A DNA stretch of 64,000 nucleotides from Methylobacterium symbioticum (GCF_902141845.1 NZ_CABFPH010000015.1:1-64000); one strand, 5' to 3'. Counted from the first letter of the stretch, positions 27,131 through 36,010 are shown. Made by a program: numbers and translations. Notes: generated by a model not told the origin, from the letters alone.

Positions 27131-28090
27131 CTACTTGGCGGGCTCGCCGCCGACCGAGCCCTGGCTCTCCAGAGCCTTGGCCTTCTCCTCGGCGGCCGGA
27201 TCGGCCTTGGCCGGGGCCTCCTTGGCGGGGGCGGCCGGAGGTGCGGCGGGCTCGGCCTGGACCGGCGCGTTCGGGGTCGGGCCGCTGCTCTCGGGCGCCG
27301 GCTTCGGCGCGGTCTCGTTGCGGTTCTCGGTCGCCGTGTTCGGCTTCGGGCTGCCGGGCGCCTTCTCGGTCACGGGCTGGTCGATCTTGGTATCAGCGGG
27401 CTTGGCCGGGCTGTCCTTGCCCTCGGACGCCTTGCCGGCGGCGGGCTTGTCGGCGGTCGGCTTGTCGGCGGGCTTCGTCTCCGCAGGCTTGGCCCCATCC
27501 GCCTTGGCGTCACCGGCCTTCGCCTCGCCGCCCTTGGCCTCGGCGGCCTTCTCGGCGGCAGGCAGCGGCTTCGGGCTGTCCGAGAGCGTGCGCAGATAGG
27601 CGATCACGTTGGCACGATCCTGCGGCGCGGCGATGCCGGCGAAGGCCATCTTGGTGCCCTTGATGAAGCCCTTCGGGCTCTCGAGGAAGTGGTCGAGATC
27701 CTCGTAGGTCCAGGTGCCGCCCTTCTCCTTGATGCCGGCCGAGTAGTCGAAGCCGCCATGGCCGCCCTTCGGCCGCTCGACCACGTCCCAGAGATCGGGG
27801 CCGACCTTGTTCGGGCCGCCCTTCTCGAAGCTGTGGCAGGCCTGGCAGGCCTTGGTGCCGCCCTGTCCCTTCTCGGCATTGGCGCTGGCGAGCCGCACCG
27901 CGATCGGCTCGGCCTTGGCCGCGGGCGCGCCGGCGGCGGCGCTCTCGGCCGCCGGCTCGGGCAGATCGTAGCCGGCCTTGCCTGCGGGCTTGGGATGGTA
28001 GATCAGCTCGGCGACGAAGCCGGATCCGGCCGCGAACAGCAGGGCGCCGAGAACCGCGCCGGCCACCTTGTTCAGCTCGAACGAATCCAT
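27131..28090 (-). CDS. Membrane-anchored class I cytochrome c with long Ala/Lys/Pro tail
   Basis: 319 residues. An N-terminal helix (VAGAVLGALLFAAGSGFVAE) acts as an uncleaved anchor, as in CycM. A short linker is followed by one c-type heme domain: C82QAC85H86, conserved GGPNKVGPDLW, FDYSAGIK, and the axial Met148 in KGTKMAFAG. From about residue 172 to the end is a low-complexity region of about 147 residues made of Ala, Lys, Pro, Glu and Thr. It should be an electron carrier between the bc1 complex and terminal oxidases on the periplasmic face; the tail is unusually long for this family and its role is unknown. Confidence 0.88.
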   Translation of the reverse strand: MDSFELNKVAGAVLGALLFAAGSGFVAELIYHPKPAGKAGYDLPEPAAESAAAGAPAAKAEPIAVRLASANAEKGQGGTKACQACHSFEKGGPNKVGPDLWDVVERPKGGHGGFDYSAGIKEKGGTWTYEDLDHFLESPKGFIKGTKMAFAGIAAPQDRANVIAYLRTLSDSPKPLPAAEKAAEAKGGEAKAGDAKADGAKPAETKPADKPTADKPAAGKASEGKDSPAKPADTKIDQPVTEKAPGSPKPNTATENRNETAPKPAPESSGPTPNAPVQAEPAAPPAAPAKEAPAKADPAAEEKAKALESQGSVGGEPAK

Positions 28091-28380
28091 GCTCTCTCAA
28101 CTCCACGGGCGCCGCGGACAGGGGCACCGGACATTGGAAGATTTCGAGGGTGCCTTAGCCGCTCCGGGGCGATCTTGACAATGCCGGATCGCCCTGTCGC
28201 TTGGTTGCAGGGCACAACTGTCGCATCCGCGTATCGGATCCTGCGGCGTTCGGCCCGCGGCGGGATCAAGCGGCCACCGCCGTGACCATGCCTCAGCCCC
28301 CCGGAACGACCGCCCGCCATGACAAGGCGGGGAGGGCCTGTTAAGGCACGCGGCCGTCGCAGAGCCGGTGCCGCATCCCC

Positions 28381-29124
28381 GTGTCCGATCCCCTCGTCCT
28401 GATCCCCGCGCGCCTCGCCGCGACGCGCCTGCCGAACAAGCCGCTCGCCGACATCGCGGGCGAGCCGATGATCGTGCATGTCTGGCGCCGGGCCGTCGAG
28501 GCGGGCATCGGCCCCGTGGTGGTCGCCACCGACACCGACGCGATCGCGCAGGCCGTGCTGGCGGCGGGCGGCCTCGCGGTGATGACCCGGGCCGACCACC
28601 CGTCCGGCTCCGACCGCCTCGCCGAGGCGCTGGAGACGCTCGACCCGGAGGGCCGCCACGACGTGGTGGTCAACGTGCAGGGCGACCTGCCGACCATCGA
28701 TCCGGCCGCGATCGGTGCGGCGGTGGCGCCGCTCGCCGATCGGGCGGTCGACATCGCCACCCTCTGCGCCGAGATCACGCGCGCGGAAGAGGCCGACGAC
28801 CCGAACGTGGTCAAGCTCGTCGGCCATCCGGTCGGCCCGCGGCGCCTGCGCGCGCTCTACTTCACCCGGGCCCGCGCGCCCTGGGGCGAGGGCCCGCTCT
28901 TCCACCATATCGGCCTCTACGCCTACCGCCGGACCGCGCTCGCCCGGTTCATGGCGCTGCCGCCGGGCACGCTGGAGACCCGCGAGAAGCTGGAGCAGCT
29001 GCGGGCGCTCGAGGCCGGGATGCGCATCGACGCCGTGATCGTCGACGCCCTGCCGCTCGGCGTCGACACCCCCGCCGATCTCGAACGCGCCCGCGCCGTC
29101 ATGGCCGGCCGCCCGCTCACCTGA
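28381..29124 (+). CDS. kdsB: 3-deoxy-manno-octulosonate cytidylyltransferase
   Basis: 247 residues from GTG 28381. Activates Kdo to CMP-Kdo for lipid A/LPS core synthesis. The nucleotide-binding N terminus [22 protein letters not shown] is clear, followed by [13 protein letters not shown] with the metal-binding Asp, [11 protein letters not shown] and [10 protein letters not shown], all typical of KdsB. Length matches the family (about 245-260). It is followed 86 nt later by pheA on the same strand, an arrangement common in Rhizobiales, next to a cytochrome c gene in divergent orientation. Confidence 0.93.
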   Translation: MSDPLVLIPARLAATRLPNKPLADIAGEPMIVHVWRRAVEAGIGPVVVATDTDAIAQAVLAAGGLAVMTRADHPSGSDRLAEALETLDPEGRHDVVVNVQGDLPTIDPAAIGAAVAPLADRAVDIATLCAEITRAEEADDPNVVKLVGHPVGPRRLRALYFTRARAPWGEGPLFHHIGLYAYRRTALARFMALPPGTLETREKLEQLRALEAGMRIDAVIVDALPLGVDTPADLERARAVMAGRPLT

Positions 29125-29209
29125 CAGCGCCGTGCCGGCGGACAGCGACCGCGCGCCGGCCCGCGCCGCGGAAGGACCGGACCGGCCTTCCGCACGAGGA
29201 CGGAACAGC

Positions 29210-30064
29210 ATGAACACCACGATCTCCTACCAGGGCGAGCCCGGGGCCAACTCGCACATCATCTCGGCCGAGGCCTTTCCCGGCTGGACCTATCTGCCCT
29301 GCCCGACCTTCGAGGACGCCCTCGCGGCGGTGACGGAGGGGCGGGCGGCGCGCGCCATGATCCCGATCGAGAACTCGATCGCCGGGCGGGTGGCCGACAT
29401 CCACCACCTGATCCCGACCTCCCCGCTGCACATCGTGGCCGAGCACTTCCTGCCGATCCATTTCCAGCTCATGGCGCTGCCCGGCACCAAGGTCGAGGAC
29501 CTGCGCAGCGTGCACAGCCACGTCCACGCGCTCGGCCAGTGCCGCCGCATCATCCGGCGCCTGGGGCTCCGGGCCGTGGTGGCGAGCGACACGGCTGGGG
29601 CCGCCCGCGAGGTGGCCGAGGGCGGCGATCCGAGCCGGGGGGCGCTGGCGCCGGCCATGGCGGCGGGCGTCTACGGCCTCGACATCCTGGCCCGCGACGT
29701 CGAGGACGAGGCCCACAACACCACCCGCTTCGTGGTCTTCGCCCCCCAGGCCGAGCCGGTGCCGCAATCCGACGGGCCCTTCGTCACGAGCTTCATCTTC
29801 AAGGTGCGCAACATCCCGGCCGCGCTCTACAAGGGGCTCGGCGGCTTCGCGACCAACGGCATCAACATGTCGAAGCTCGAGAGCTACATGGTCGAGGGCC
29901 AGTTCACCGCGACGCAGTTCTACGCCGAGGTGGACGGCCACCCCGACGACCCGGCGCTGGCCCGGGCGCTCGACGAGCTCGCCTATTTCTCGCGCGAGTT
30001 GAAGATCATCGGCACCTATCCCGCCCACCCCTTCCGCGAGGCGGCGCGCCCCCCGGCGGAATGA
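29210..30064 (+). CDS. pheA: Prephenate dehydratase
   Basis: 284 residues from ATG 29210 (AGGACGGA upstream); an earlier in-frame GTG-like start would add only low-complexity residues. Converts prephenate to phenylpyruvate in phenylalanine synthesis. The catalytic domain (about 1-185) begins ISYQGEPGANSH and contains MIPIENSIAGRV and the signature NTTRFVVF with the essential Thr-Arg-Phe. A C-terminal ACT domain (about 195-275; TSFIFKVRNIPAALYKGLGG, NMSKLES) confers feedback inhibition by phenylalanine. No chorismate mutase domain is fused. Same strand as kdsB. Confidence 0.93.
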   Translation: MNTTISYQGEPGANSHIISAEAFPGWTYLPCPTFEDALAAVTEGRAARAMIPIENSIAGRVADIHHLIPTSPLHIVAEHFLPIHFQLMALPGTKVEDLRSVHSHVHALGQCRRIIRRLGLRAVVASDTAGAAREVAEGGDPSRGALAPAMAAGVYGLDILARDVEDEAHNTTRFVVFAPQAEPVPQSDGPFVTSFIFKVRNIPAALYKGLGGFATNGINMSKLESYMVEGQFTATQFYAEVDGHPDDPALARALDELAYFSRELKIIGTYPAHPFREAARPPAE

Positions 30065-30073
30065 GCACGCGCC

Positions 30074-31114
30074 TCAGCCCACGCTGAAGCGCCAGGTCGT
30101 CACCGCGGCGAAGCGCTCGCCCGGCCGCAGCACGGTGGAGGGGAAGCCCGGACGGTTCGGGGCGTCGGGAAAGCCCTGCGCCTCGAAGCAGACCCCGTCG
30201 CCCGAGCGATAGATCCGCCCCGACGGGCCGACCAGGGTGCCGTCGAGGGTGTTGCCGGTATAGAGTTGCAGGCCCGGCTGCGTGGTCGCGACCTCCAGGA
30301 CGCGCCCGCTGCCCGGATCGCGGCAGAGGGCGGCGGGCCGGAGCGTCCCGGCCGTGCCCCGCAGCACGACATTATGGTCGTAGCCCTTGGCCCGCACGAG
30401 CTGCGGATCGGCCTCGCGGATCCGCGCGCCGAGCGGCACGGCCTCGCGGAAGTCGAAGGGCGTGCCGGCGACCGGCCGGATCTCGCCGGTGGGGATCTGC
30501 ACCGCGTCGGTCGGCGTGAAGGCGTCGGCGAAGAGCCGGACCTCGTGGCCGAGCACGTCGCCCGCCCCCTCGCCGGCGAGGTTGAAATAGCTGTGGTTCG
30601 TGAGGTTCAGGACCGTCGGCCGGTCGGTCGCGGCGGCGTAGTCGATCCGCACCACGCCGTCCTCGGGCAGGCTGTAGGTGACGCGCACGTCGAGATTGCC
30701 GGGAAACCCCATCTCGCCGTCGCGGGAGCGCCGGGTCAGGACGAGGCGGGTCTCCTCCGCCCCCTCCGCCCGCCAGAGCCGCCTGGCGAAGCCCTCCCGG
30801 CCGCCATGCAGCGTGTTCGGCGGGTCGTTGACGGGCAGCGTCACGATGCGCCCGTCGAGGGGGAAGCGGCCGCCCGCGATCCGGTTGGCGAAGCGGCCCG
30901 CCACGGCCCCGAAATGCGGGCTCACCGTCTCGTAGCCGTGAAGCGCGTCGAGGCCGAGCACGACGTTGGCGGGGCGGCCGGCACGGTCCGGCACTTCGAG
31001 GCGGGGGACGATCGCGCCGTAATCGATCACCTGCAGGCGCAGGGGGCCGCGGGCGAGGGTGTAGCGGGTGACGGGCTCGCCGTCCCGCGTCCGTCCGAAA
31101 GCCTCGCCCGCCAT
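30074..31114 (-). CDS. galM: Aldose 1-epimerase
   Basis: 346 residues. Interconverts alpha and beta anomers of aldoses. Galactose-mutarotase fold with the conserved elements FGAVAGRFANRIAGGRF, PNTLHGGREGF (catalytic His), LNLTNHSYFNLAG (second His), KGYDHNVVLRG, and the C-terminal catalytic Glu in GVCFEAQGFPDAPN. Length fits the single-domain enzyme. Convergent with pheA, with only 9 nt between stops. No galactose genes nearby, so it is probably a general sugar-metabolism enzyme. Confidence 0.93.
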   Translation of the reverse strand: MAGEAFGRTRDGEPVTRYTLARGPLRLQVIDYGAIVPRLEVPDRAGRPANVVLGLDALHGYETVSPHFGAVAGRFANRIAGGRFPLDGRIVTLPVNDPPNTLHGGREGFARRLWRAEGAEETRLVLTRRSRDGEMGFPGNLDVRVTYSLPEDGVVRIDYAAATDRPTVLNLTNHSYFNLAGEGAGDVLGHEVRLFADAFTPTDAVQIPTGEIRPVAGTPFDFREAVPLGARIREADPQLVRAKGYDHNVVLRGTAGTLRPAALCRDPGSGRVLEVATTQPGLQLYTGNTLDGTLVGPSGRIYRSGDGVCFEAQGFPDAPNRPGFPSTVLRPGERFAAVTTWRFSVG

Positions 31115-31207
31115 CGCCGCCCCCTCGAGGCCCGCCGCGAGCCTCCGGCAGGAATCCTAGGGCGGCTTCCGCGGAAGGGGACGCGGAGGGCTCCGATCGG
31201 GCCCCGA

Positions 31208-32974
31208 TCAGGCCCCCGCCAGGATCCCGGGCTCGTCGCGCTGGATGCGGTGCAGGTGGGCATAGGTGCCGTCCGCCGCGAGCAGGTCCTCGTGCCGGCC
31301 GGTCTCGGCGATGCGGCCGGCCTCCATCACCACGATCCGGTCGGCGGCGCGGATGGTGGAGAGGCGATGGGCGATGACGAGGGTGGTGCGCCCGGACATC
31401 AGCCGGGTCAGCGCCTCCTGCACCAGCCGCTCGCTCTCCGCATCGAGCGCCGAGGTCGCCTCGTCGAGGAGCAGGATCGGCGCGTCCTTCAGGAAGGCGC
31501 GGGCCAGCGCGATGCGCTGGCGCTCGCCCCCCGAGAGGCGCTGCCCCGCGGGCCCGACGCGGAACGCGTAGGCTTCGGGCAGGCGGGCGATGAAATCGTG
31601 GGCCGCGGCCGCCCGCGCCGCCGCCTCGATCTCGGCCTGGGTCGCGCCGGGCCGGCCGAAGCCGATATTGGCGGCCACCGTGTCGTCGAACAGCGTGACC
31701 TCCTGCGAGACCACGGCGACCGCGGCGCGCAGGGAGGACAGGGTCACGGCGCGGACGTCCTGCCCGTCGATGGACACGGCGCCCCCGGTCACGTCGTAGA
31801 GGCGCGGCACCAGGTTGAGCAGGCTCGACTTGCCCGAGCCCGAGCGGCCGACCAGCGCCGTGGTGGTGCCGGCGGCCACGTCGAGGTCGATCCCTTCGAG
31901 GGCCGGCGCGTCCGGGCGGTAGCGGAAGCGCACATCGGCGAAGCGGATCGCGCCGGCCGCGACGCGCAGCGGCACGGCGTCGGGCCGCTCGCGGATGGTC
32001 GGGGCCTCGTCCATCAGGGCGAAGTAGCGGTTGAGGGCGGCGGCCGCCTCCTGCAGGATCGCGTTGAGGGTGCCGAGCGCCCGGGCCGGCTGGGCGGCGA
32101 GCAGGAGGGCGGCCACGTAGCCGGTGAAGTCGCCGACCGTGCGCTCGCCGGACATCACCCGGTTGCCCACCAGCACCAGCACGCCGGCCACCGCGAGGCC
32201 GCCGCCGATCTCCAGCAGCGGGTCGAGCCGGCCGCGGGCATTGGCCGCCTTCATCTTGAGGCGGCGCACCTCGTCCAGGGCGGTGCGGGCGCGCTCCTTG
32301 AGATAGCCCTCCATGGCGTAGGTCTTGGCGACGCGCACGCCCGTGAGGCTCTCCGAGATCAGGCTCGCGGTCGCGCCCATCTGCTCCTGGGTTGTGGTGG
32401 AGACGCGGCGCAGCTTGCGGCCGATCCGTCCGATCGGCCCGGCCACGAAGGGCACGGTGACGGCCGCCACCAGCGTCAGCACCGGATCCATCCAGATCAG
32501 CGCCGCCACGAGCCCGACCAGCATCGCCACGTCGCGCAGGAGCACGGTGGAGATGCGGGTCAGCGCCTCCTTGATGAAGGCGAAATCGGTGGTGAAGCGC
32601 TGGGTGAAGGCGGCCGGGCTCTCGCGGCCGAGCTGGGCGAGGTCGGCCTCGATCAGGTGGCCGTAGAGCGCGGCCTGCATGTCCGCCTCGACGCGCGTGA
32701 CGACGCGGTTCGTCAGCACGGTCTGGCCGAGCAGCGCGAAGCCGCGCACGGCAGTGACCACGATGACGACGACCGGCCCGTAGGCGAGCGCCGCCTCGTC
32801 CTTGTGGTCGAAGGCGTCGAAGGCCGCCTTGATCAGGGCCGGGTAGAGGCCGGTGGCGGCGCCGACCACGGCGATCAGCACCAGCACCAGGCCGAGCGTG
32901 GCCCGATGCGGCGAGAGCCACTCGCGCCAGAGGCGGGCGAGGAGCGGGATCGTGTCGCCCTTCAGGCGCGCCAT
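31208..32974 (-). CDS. ABC exporter, fused permease and ATPase (MsbA/LmrA-like)
   Basis: 588 residues, half-transporter. Six-helix exporter domain at about 20-320 and nucleotide-binding domain at about 345-575 with Walker A GRSGSGKSSLLN, signature LSGGERQRIALARAF, Walker B ILLLDEATSALD and H-loop IAHRLST. It resembles the lipid A flippase MsbA and multidrug exporters; in alphaproteobacteria several paralogues exist, so the substrate (lipid or drug) is uncertain. It acts as a homodimer in the inner membrane. Transcribed in the same direction as galM, 93 nt upstream of it. Confidence 0.9.
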   Translation of the reverse strand: MARLKGDTIPLLARLWREWLSPHRATLGLVLVLIAVVGAATGLYPALIKAAFDAFDHKDEAALAYGPVVVIVVTAVRGFALLGQTVLTNRVVTRVEADMQAALYGHLIEADLAQLGRESPAAFTQRFTTDFAFIKEALTRISTVLLRDVAMLVGLVAALIWMDPVLTLVAAVTVPFVAGPIGRIGRKLRRVSTTTQEQMGATASLISESLTGVRVAKTYAMEGYLKERARTALDEVRRLKMKAANARGRLDPLLEIGGGLAVAGVLVLVGNRVMSGERTVGDFTGYVAALLLAAQPARALGTLNAILQEAAAALNRYFALMDEAPTIRERPDAVPLRVAAGAIRFADVRFRYRPDAPALEGIDLDVAAGTTTALVGRSGSGKSSLLNLVPRLYDVTGGAVSIDGQDVRAVTLSSLRAAVAVVSQEVTLFDDTVAANIGFGRPGATQAEIEAAARAAAAHDFIARLPEAYAFRVGPAGQRLSGGERQRIALARAFLKDAPILLLDEATSALDAESERLVQEALTRLMSGRTTLVIAHRLSTIRAADRIVVMEAGRIAETGRHEDLLAADGTYAHLHRIQRDEPGILAGA

Positions 32975-33054
32975 GGCTGTCTTCCGAATCCGCGGAGGTG
33001 GGCGGGGTTAACCGCCGGGACCCCCGCGGATCAAGGGAGGCGTCTCAGTCCGGG

Positions 33055-33588
33055 TCAGTACGGACCGCCGGGGCCACCCTGCGGACCGTCGTCCCGGCCG
33101 CCATGCCGCCCGTGCCCGCGATGCCAGAAGCCCGGCCCGCGCAGGGGGCGCGACAGCATCATGGCGCGGCGCTTCTGGTCCTGATCCAGGGTGGCGTAGA
33201 GCGGCGCCGAGGCGTCGGCGAGGCGGCGCAGGGCGTCCGCCCGGGCGCTCGCGGCATCCGCCATGGCGCGCAAGGCCGCGGGCGCGTCGTCGATCATGCG
33301 GCCGCGCTCGCGGCGCGCCTCGCGCTGGTCCTGGCGCAGGCGGGAGAGATCGCGGATCGCGCCCTCGACGGGCGGCCACAGCTTCTCCTGATCAGGGGTC
33401 AGGCGCAGGCCGGCATGCAGGGCCGCTATGCGGGCATCGGCGAAGGCGGCGCGGTCCTCCTTCGAGAAGTGGCTCCAGCGCTTGGGGCCGAACGGATCGG
33501 CCCGCTCGTCACGCGCCGCGGCGACGCCCGCGAGCGAGACGGCGGCCACGCCCGCCAGGATGATACCCGAGATGACGCGTCGGGACAT
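33055..33588 (-). CDS. Spy/CpxP-like periplasmic LTXXQ-motif protein
   Basis: 177 residues from ATG 33588, with GGAG upstream; the frame extends further but without coding character. The signal peptide (SGIILAGVAAVSLAGVAAA) is followed by a helical mature part with two LTxxQ-type motifs: LTPDQEKLW near 75 and LDQDQKRRAM near 145. Rich in Arg and Asp, with a basic/Gly/His C-terminal tail (GFWHRGHGRHGG) that might bind metals. Relatives are chaperones or sensors of periplasmic stress. Divergent from a metal-binding-protein gene across 219 nt. Confidence 0.8.
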   Translation of the reverse strand: MSRRVISGIILAGVAAVSLAGVAAARDERADPFGPKRWSHFSKEDRAAFADARIAALHAGLRLTPDQEKLWPPVEGAIRDLSRLRQDQREARRERGRMIDDAPAALRAMADAASARADALRRLADASAPLYATLDQDQKRRAMMLSRPLRGPGFWHRGHGRHGGRDDGPQGGPGGPY

Positions 33589-33732
33589 GATGGTCTCCAA
33601 TCGTGAGCGCCGGGGAAGGACCTGCGGAGGGTCCTGCGCGCGATGCCAGAATGGCCGCGCTCGCATGGCCCGGTCCTGTCCGGCGCATGACAACTCCGTC
33701 ATGTGAGAGGAGGGCTGTATCGCGCTTGTGTC

Positions 33733-33747
33733 TGCAACATTGTTACA
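33733..33747. promoter_or_regulatory. Candidate Fur-superfamily operator (7-1-7 palindrome)
   Basis: TGCAACA, centre T, TGTTACA: one mismatch between arms, 61 nt before the start of the ZnuA-like gene. The 7-1-7 layout is that of Fur/Zur/Mur sites and would suit metal-starvation control. The assignment is inference. Confidence 0.4.
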
Positions 33748-33807
33748 CTACCTCGACCCGGACGGATCGGTCGGAGCGGGGAGGCGGGCTTGCGGGTGAG
33801 GTTCTGG

Positions 33808-34734
33808 ATGCGGCGGGCAGCGGGCGGCATCGGCGCGTTCCTGCTTCTCGTCGGGCTCGCCCTGCCGGCCGCCGCCGAGCCCCTGCGGGCGGTGGCGACC
33901 TTCTCGATCCTGGCCGACCTCGTGCGGCAGGTCGGGGGTACGCATGTGAGCGTGACGAGCCTCGTGGCGCCGGGCGCGGACGCCCACGGCTACAGCCCGG
34001 CCCCGGCCGATTCGCGCGCGCTCGCCCAGGCCCAGGTGATCGTGGTGAACGGGCTCGGCTTCGAGGGCTGGATCGACCGCCTGATCCGCGCCTCCGGGGC
34101 GAAGGCGCCGGTGGTCGTGGCCTCGGCCGGCGTGCGCAGCCTCGCCGGCAATCCGGAGCACGATCACGGGGAGGGGCCCGCGCATGGGGCCGACCACCCC
34201 TCCGAGATCGATCCGCATGCCTGGCAGAGCGTGGCGAACGTGAAGACCTACATCGCCAATATCCGCGCGGGACTCGCCGCGGCGGATCCGGCCCATGCGG
34301 AGGATTATGCCCGCAACGCGGACGCCTACACGGCCAGCCTCGACCGGCTGGAGGACGAGATCCGCGCGACCATCGCGGCGATCCCTCCGGCGCACCGCCG
34401 CATCATCACCACGCACGATTCCTTCGGCTATTTCAGCGCCGCCTACGGCCTCGCCTTCCTGGCCCCGCAGGGAGTCTCGACGGCGAGCGAGGCGAGCCCG
34501 CGGGACGTGGCACGGATCATCCGCCAGATCCGCCGCGACAAGGTCCCGGCCGTCTTCCTCGAGACGATCGCCGACCCGCGCCTGATGCAGCAGATCGCCC
34601 GCGAGAGCGGCGCCCGGATCGGCGGCAAGGTCTATTCCGACTCGCTCTCCCCGCCGGACGGCCCGGCCCCGACCTATCTGGACATGATGCGCACCAATCT
34701 CGGCGCGTTCCGCGCGGCGCTCGGGTCGGAGTAG
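33808..34734 (+). CDS. Zinc/manganese ABC transporter binding protein (ZnuA-like)
   Basis: 308 residues from ATG 33808 (GTGAGG upstream). Signal peptide (GAFLLLVGLALPAAA), then a cluster A-I metal-binding protein: LVAPGADAHGYSPAPAD (first His), a His/Asp/Glu-rich loop NPEHDHGEGPAHGADHP typical of zinc binders, DPHAWQSVANVKTYIANI (second His), TTHDSFGYFSAAYGLAF (third His) and FLETIADPRLM (acidic ligand). Delivers Zn or Mn in the periplasm to an ABC permease. The permease and ATPase are not adjacent on either side, so the protein must work with a transporter encoded elsewhere. A candidate metalloregulator site lies upstream. Confidence 0.88.
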   Translation: MRRAAGGIGAFLLLVGLALPAAAEPLRAVATFSILADLVRQVGGTHVSVTSLVAPGADAHGYSPAPADSRALAQAQVIVVNGLGFEGWIDRLIRASGAKAPVVVASAGVRSLAGNPEHDHGEGPAHGADHPSEIDPHAWQSVANVKTYIANIRAGLAAADPAHAEDYARNADAYTASLDRLEDEIRATIAAIPPAHRRIITTHDSFGYFSAAYGLAFLAPQGVSTASEASPRDVARIIRQIRRDKVPAVFLETIADPRLMQQIARESGARIGGKVYSDSLSPPDGPAPTYLDMMRTNLGAFRAALGSE

Positions 34735-34786
34735 GGCCGGACCCGCGCTCTCCTCCCACGACGGTCGGGCTTGCCCGGGTTTCGCT

Positions 34787-35035
34787 TGCAGGCCCGACCG
34801 GGAGAGGGGACCCGCGCCTGATCCAGACACCGATGGAGAGCTGGAACCGCGCCCTCCCTCCCCCCTCTGCGGGTGAGGGTGGCCCCTGCGTCAGCAGGGG
34901 TCGGGAGAGGGGTGCGACGGTGCAAGCGGAGGCGGTGGCCGTCACATCTGCGCAGCCTCATCCGGAAGCCGGGCTCCCCTCTCCCGCCTCACTCCGTTCG
35001 GCACCCTCCCCGGCAGAGAGGGGAGGGAAAGCGCA
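34787..35035. repeat. Mosaic CTCTCCC/GGGAGAG intergenic repeats
   Basis: Several blocks recur here: CCCTCTGCGGGTGAGGG, GCCCCTGCGTCAGCAGGGG (an imperfect palindrome), TCGGGAGAGGGG, CTCCCCTCTCCCGCC and GAGAGGGGAGGG. Related blocks occur at about 26.75, 56.28 and 57.8-58.07 kb. Confidence 0.65.
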
Positions 35036-35070
35036 GCGGCAGGGCGAAAAGGCCTGCCGTAAGACAGAAA

Positions 35071-35609
35071 GCTTGACACGCGAGAACAAAACACGTACAT
35101 CCCAGCCACGCGCTGTCCCGCGGCGCGACGGGTCCTGCAACCCGCCGCGCCGCGCGCAGGGAGCCCGGGCCGCATGACCACGGCCCGTGCCAGGACAGCG
35201 CGGCGGTTCCCGCGTCGCCGGCCGGTCAGCCGGCGCCCCGGGCGCCTCTGCGCGACACAGGGCCGTTCTCGGCGCCAGCCCGGATCAACAACGGGACAGC
35301 CCCGATAGTCCGGCCTGCACAGGTCGTTGGAACCGATGCCGGGCCCAATACGAGGTCCGGTGCACGACGCTTCAAGTCTGCCGGGGTGAGGCTGGGCGAG
35401 CCGGGCAACGGCGCTACGCAGTCCGCCACGATCGGGGTCGATGCAGGTGAGCAAGAGACCGCGACGCATAGACGGACGAGGCCGGCGGATCCCCGCCCCC
35501 TCGTCCGCGGGACGCCGGGGAACTCGGTATCCGTACGCACATGAGTTTGGGTTCCGCGGCGTCCCGCGTCTCCCTCCAGCCATGCCTCTGGCGTCCGCAA
35601 GACGCGCGG
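35071..35609 (+). ncRNA. Candidate structured non-coding element, copy A
   Basis: Begins with TTGACA (35073), then GAAC-N7-GTAC (35084-35098). It shares blocks with copy B at 58.1-58.7 kb: GCGGTTCCCGCGTC here against GCGGTGCCCGCGTC there, a GCCCCGGGCG block, and the final hairpin. The hairpin arms are 35506-35523 and 35551-35568, with 17 of 18 positions paired and one G-G mismatch kept in both copies. Whether it is transcribed is not known; an alternative is an inert dispersed repeat. Confidence 0.4.
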
Positions 35610-35643
35610 AGCCGAAACCGCGTGGGCGGTTCCCACCCGAAGC

Positions 35644-35859
35644 TCAGGCGTGGCCGCAGCTATCCGCGTCCTCCGCCTGCCGGACCAGCTCGGACATCTC
35701 GGCCGGCGCCCGGAAGACGCGGCCGTCGCTCGTCTCGACATAGACGTTCGCGGCGCCGAGATTCGCGAAGGTCATGGCCCGCTCGGCGGCCCGCAGGCCG
35801 AGCGGGTGCGCTTCCGAGCTCGCGCCCGATGGGGTCGTCCAGTGCACGGTGTAGGGCAT
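35644..35859 (-). CDS. Small conserved-looking hypothetical protein
   Basis: 71 residues with a good ribosome site (GGAGAG, six nt before the ATG). The sequence PYTVHWTTPSGASSEAHPLG, then ERAMTFANLGAANVYVET, ends in a Glu/Asp-rich helix and DSCGHA. It reads as a compact alpha/beta protein with balanced composition, unlike the surrounding non-coding frames. No family recognised; cytosolic. It stands alone, with its stop directly beside the end of non-coding element A. Confidence 0.65.
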   Translation of the reverse strand: MPYTVHWTTPSGASSEAHPLGLRAAERAMTFANLGAANVYVETSDGRVFRAPAEMSELVRQAEDADSCGHA

Positions 35860-36010
35860 GGCAACTCTCCTTCGGGCCGCAGCATAGGCCGGGACCGGGC
35901 GGAATGCGACGGGACAGAGGCCGGCGCACCCATGACACAGCGTAAACCGATGGTTAAGAGGCCCGCTCTAGCTTGATCAGGGAGACCGGCCGGGCCCTCG
36001 ATCGCATGCC

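Larger units (their letters stand above)
34735..35643. other. Gene-free region, 0.9 kb
   Basis: No supported gene on either strand. The left third is mosaic CTCTCCC-type repeats, and the right two thirds is the 540-nt element listed separately. Frames here are Arg/Gly/Pro-rich with no protein character. Confidence 0.6.

Noticed and set aside
28172-28177. TTGACA as kdsB promoter
   Set aside because: No acceptable -10 box at 16-18 nt, so it was not listed.
35071-35609. Element A as RNase P RNA or tmRNA
   Set aside because: None of the conserved signatures expected of these RNAs (for example GAGGAAAGTC of RNase P) was found.
34735-35643. Short frames as genes
   Set aside because: All are Arg/Gly/Pro-rich, lack ribosome sites and overlap repeats; only the 71-residue gene at 35644 has good support.
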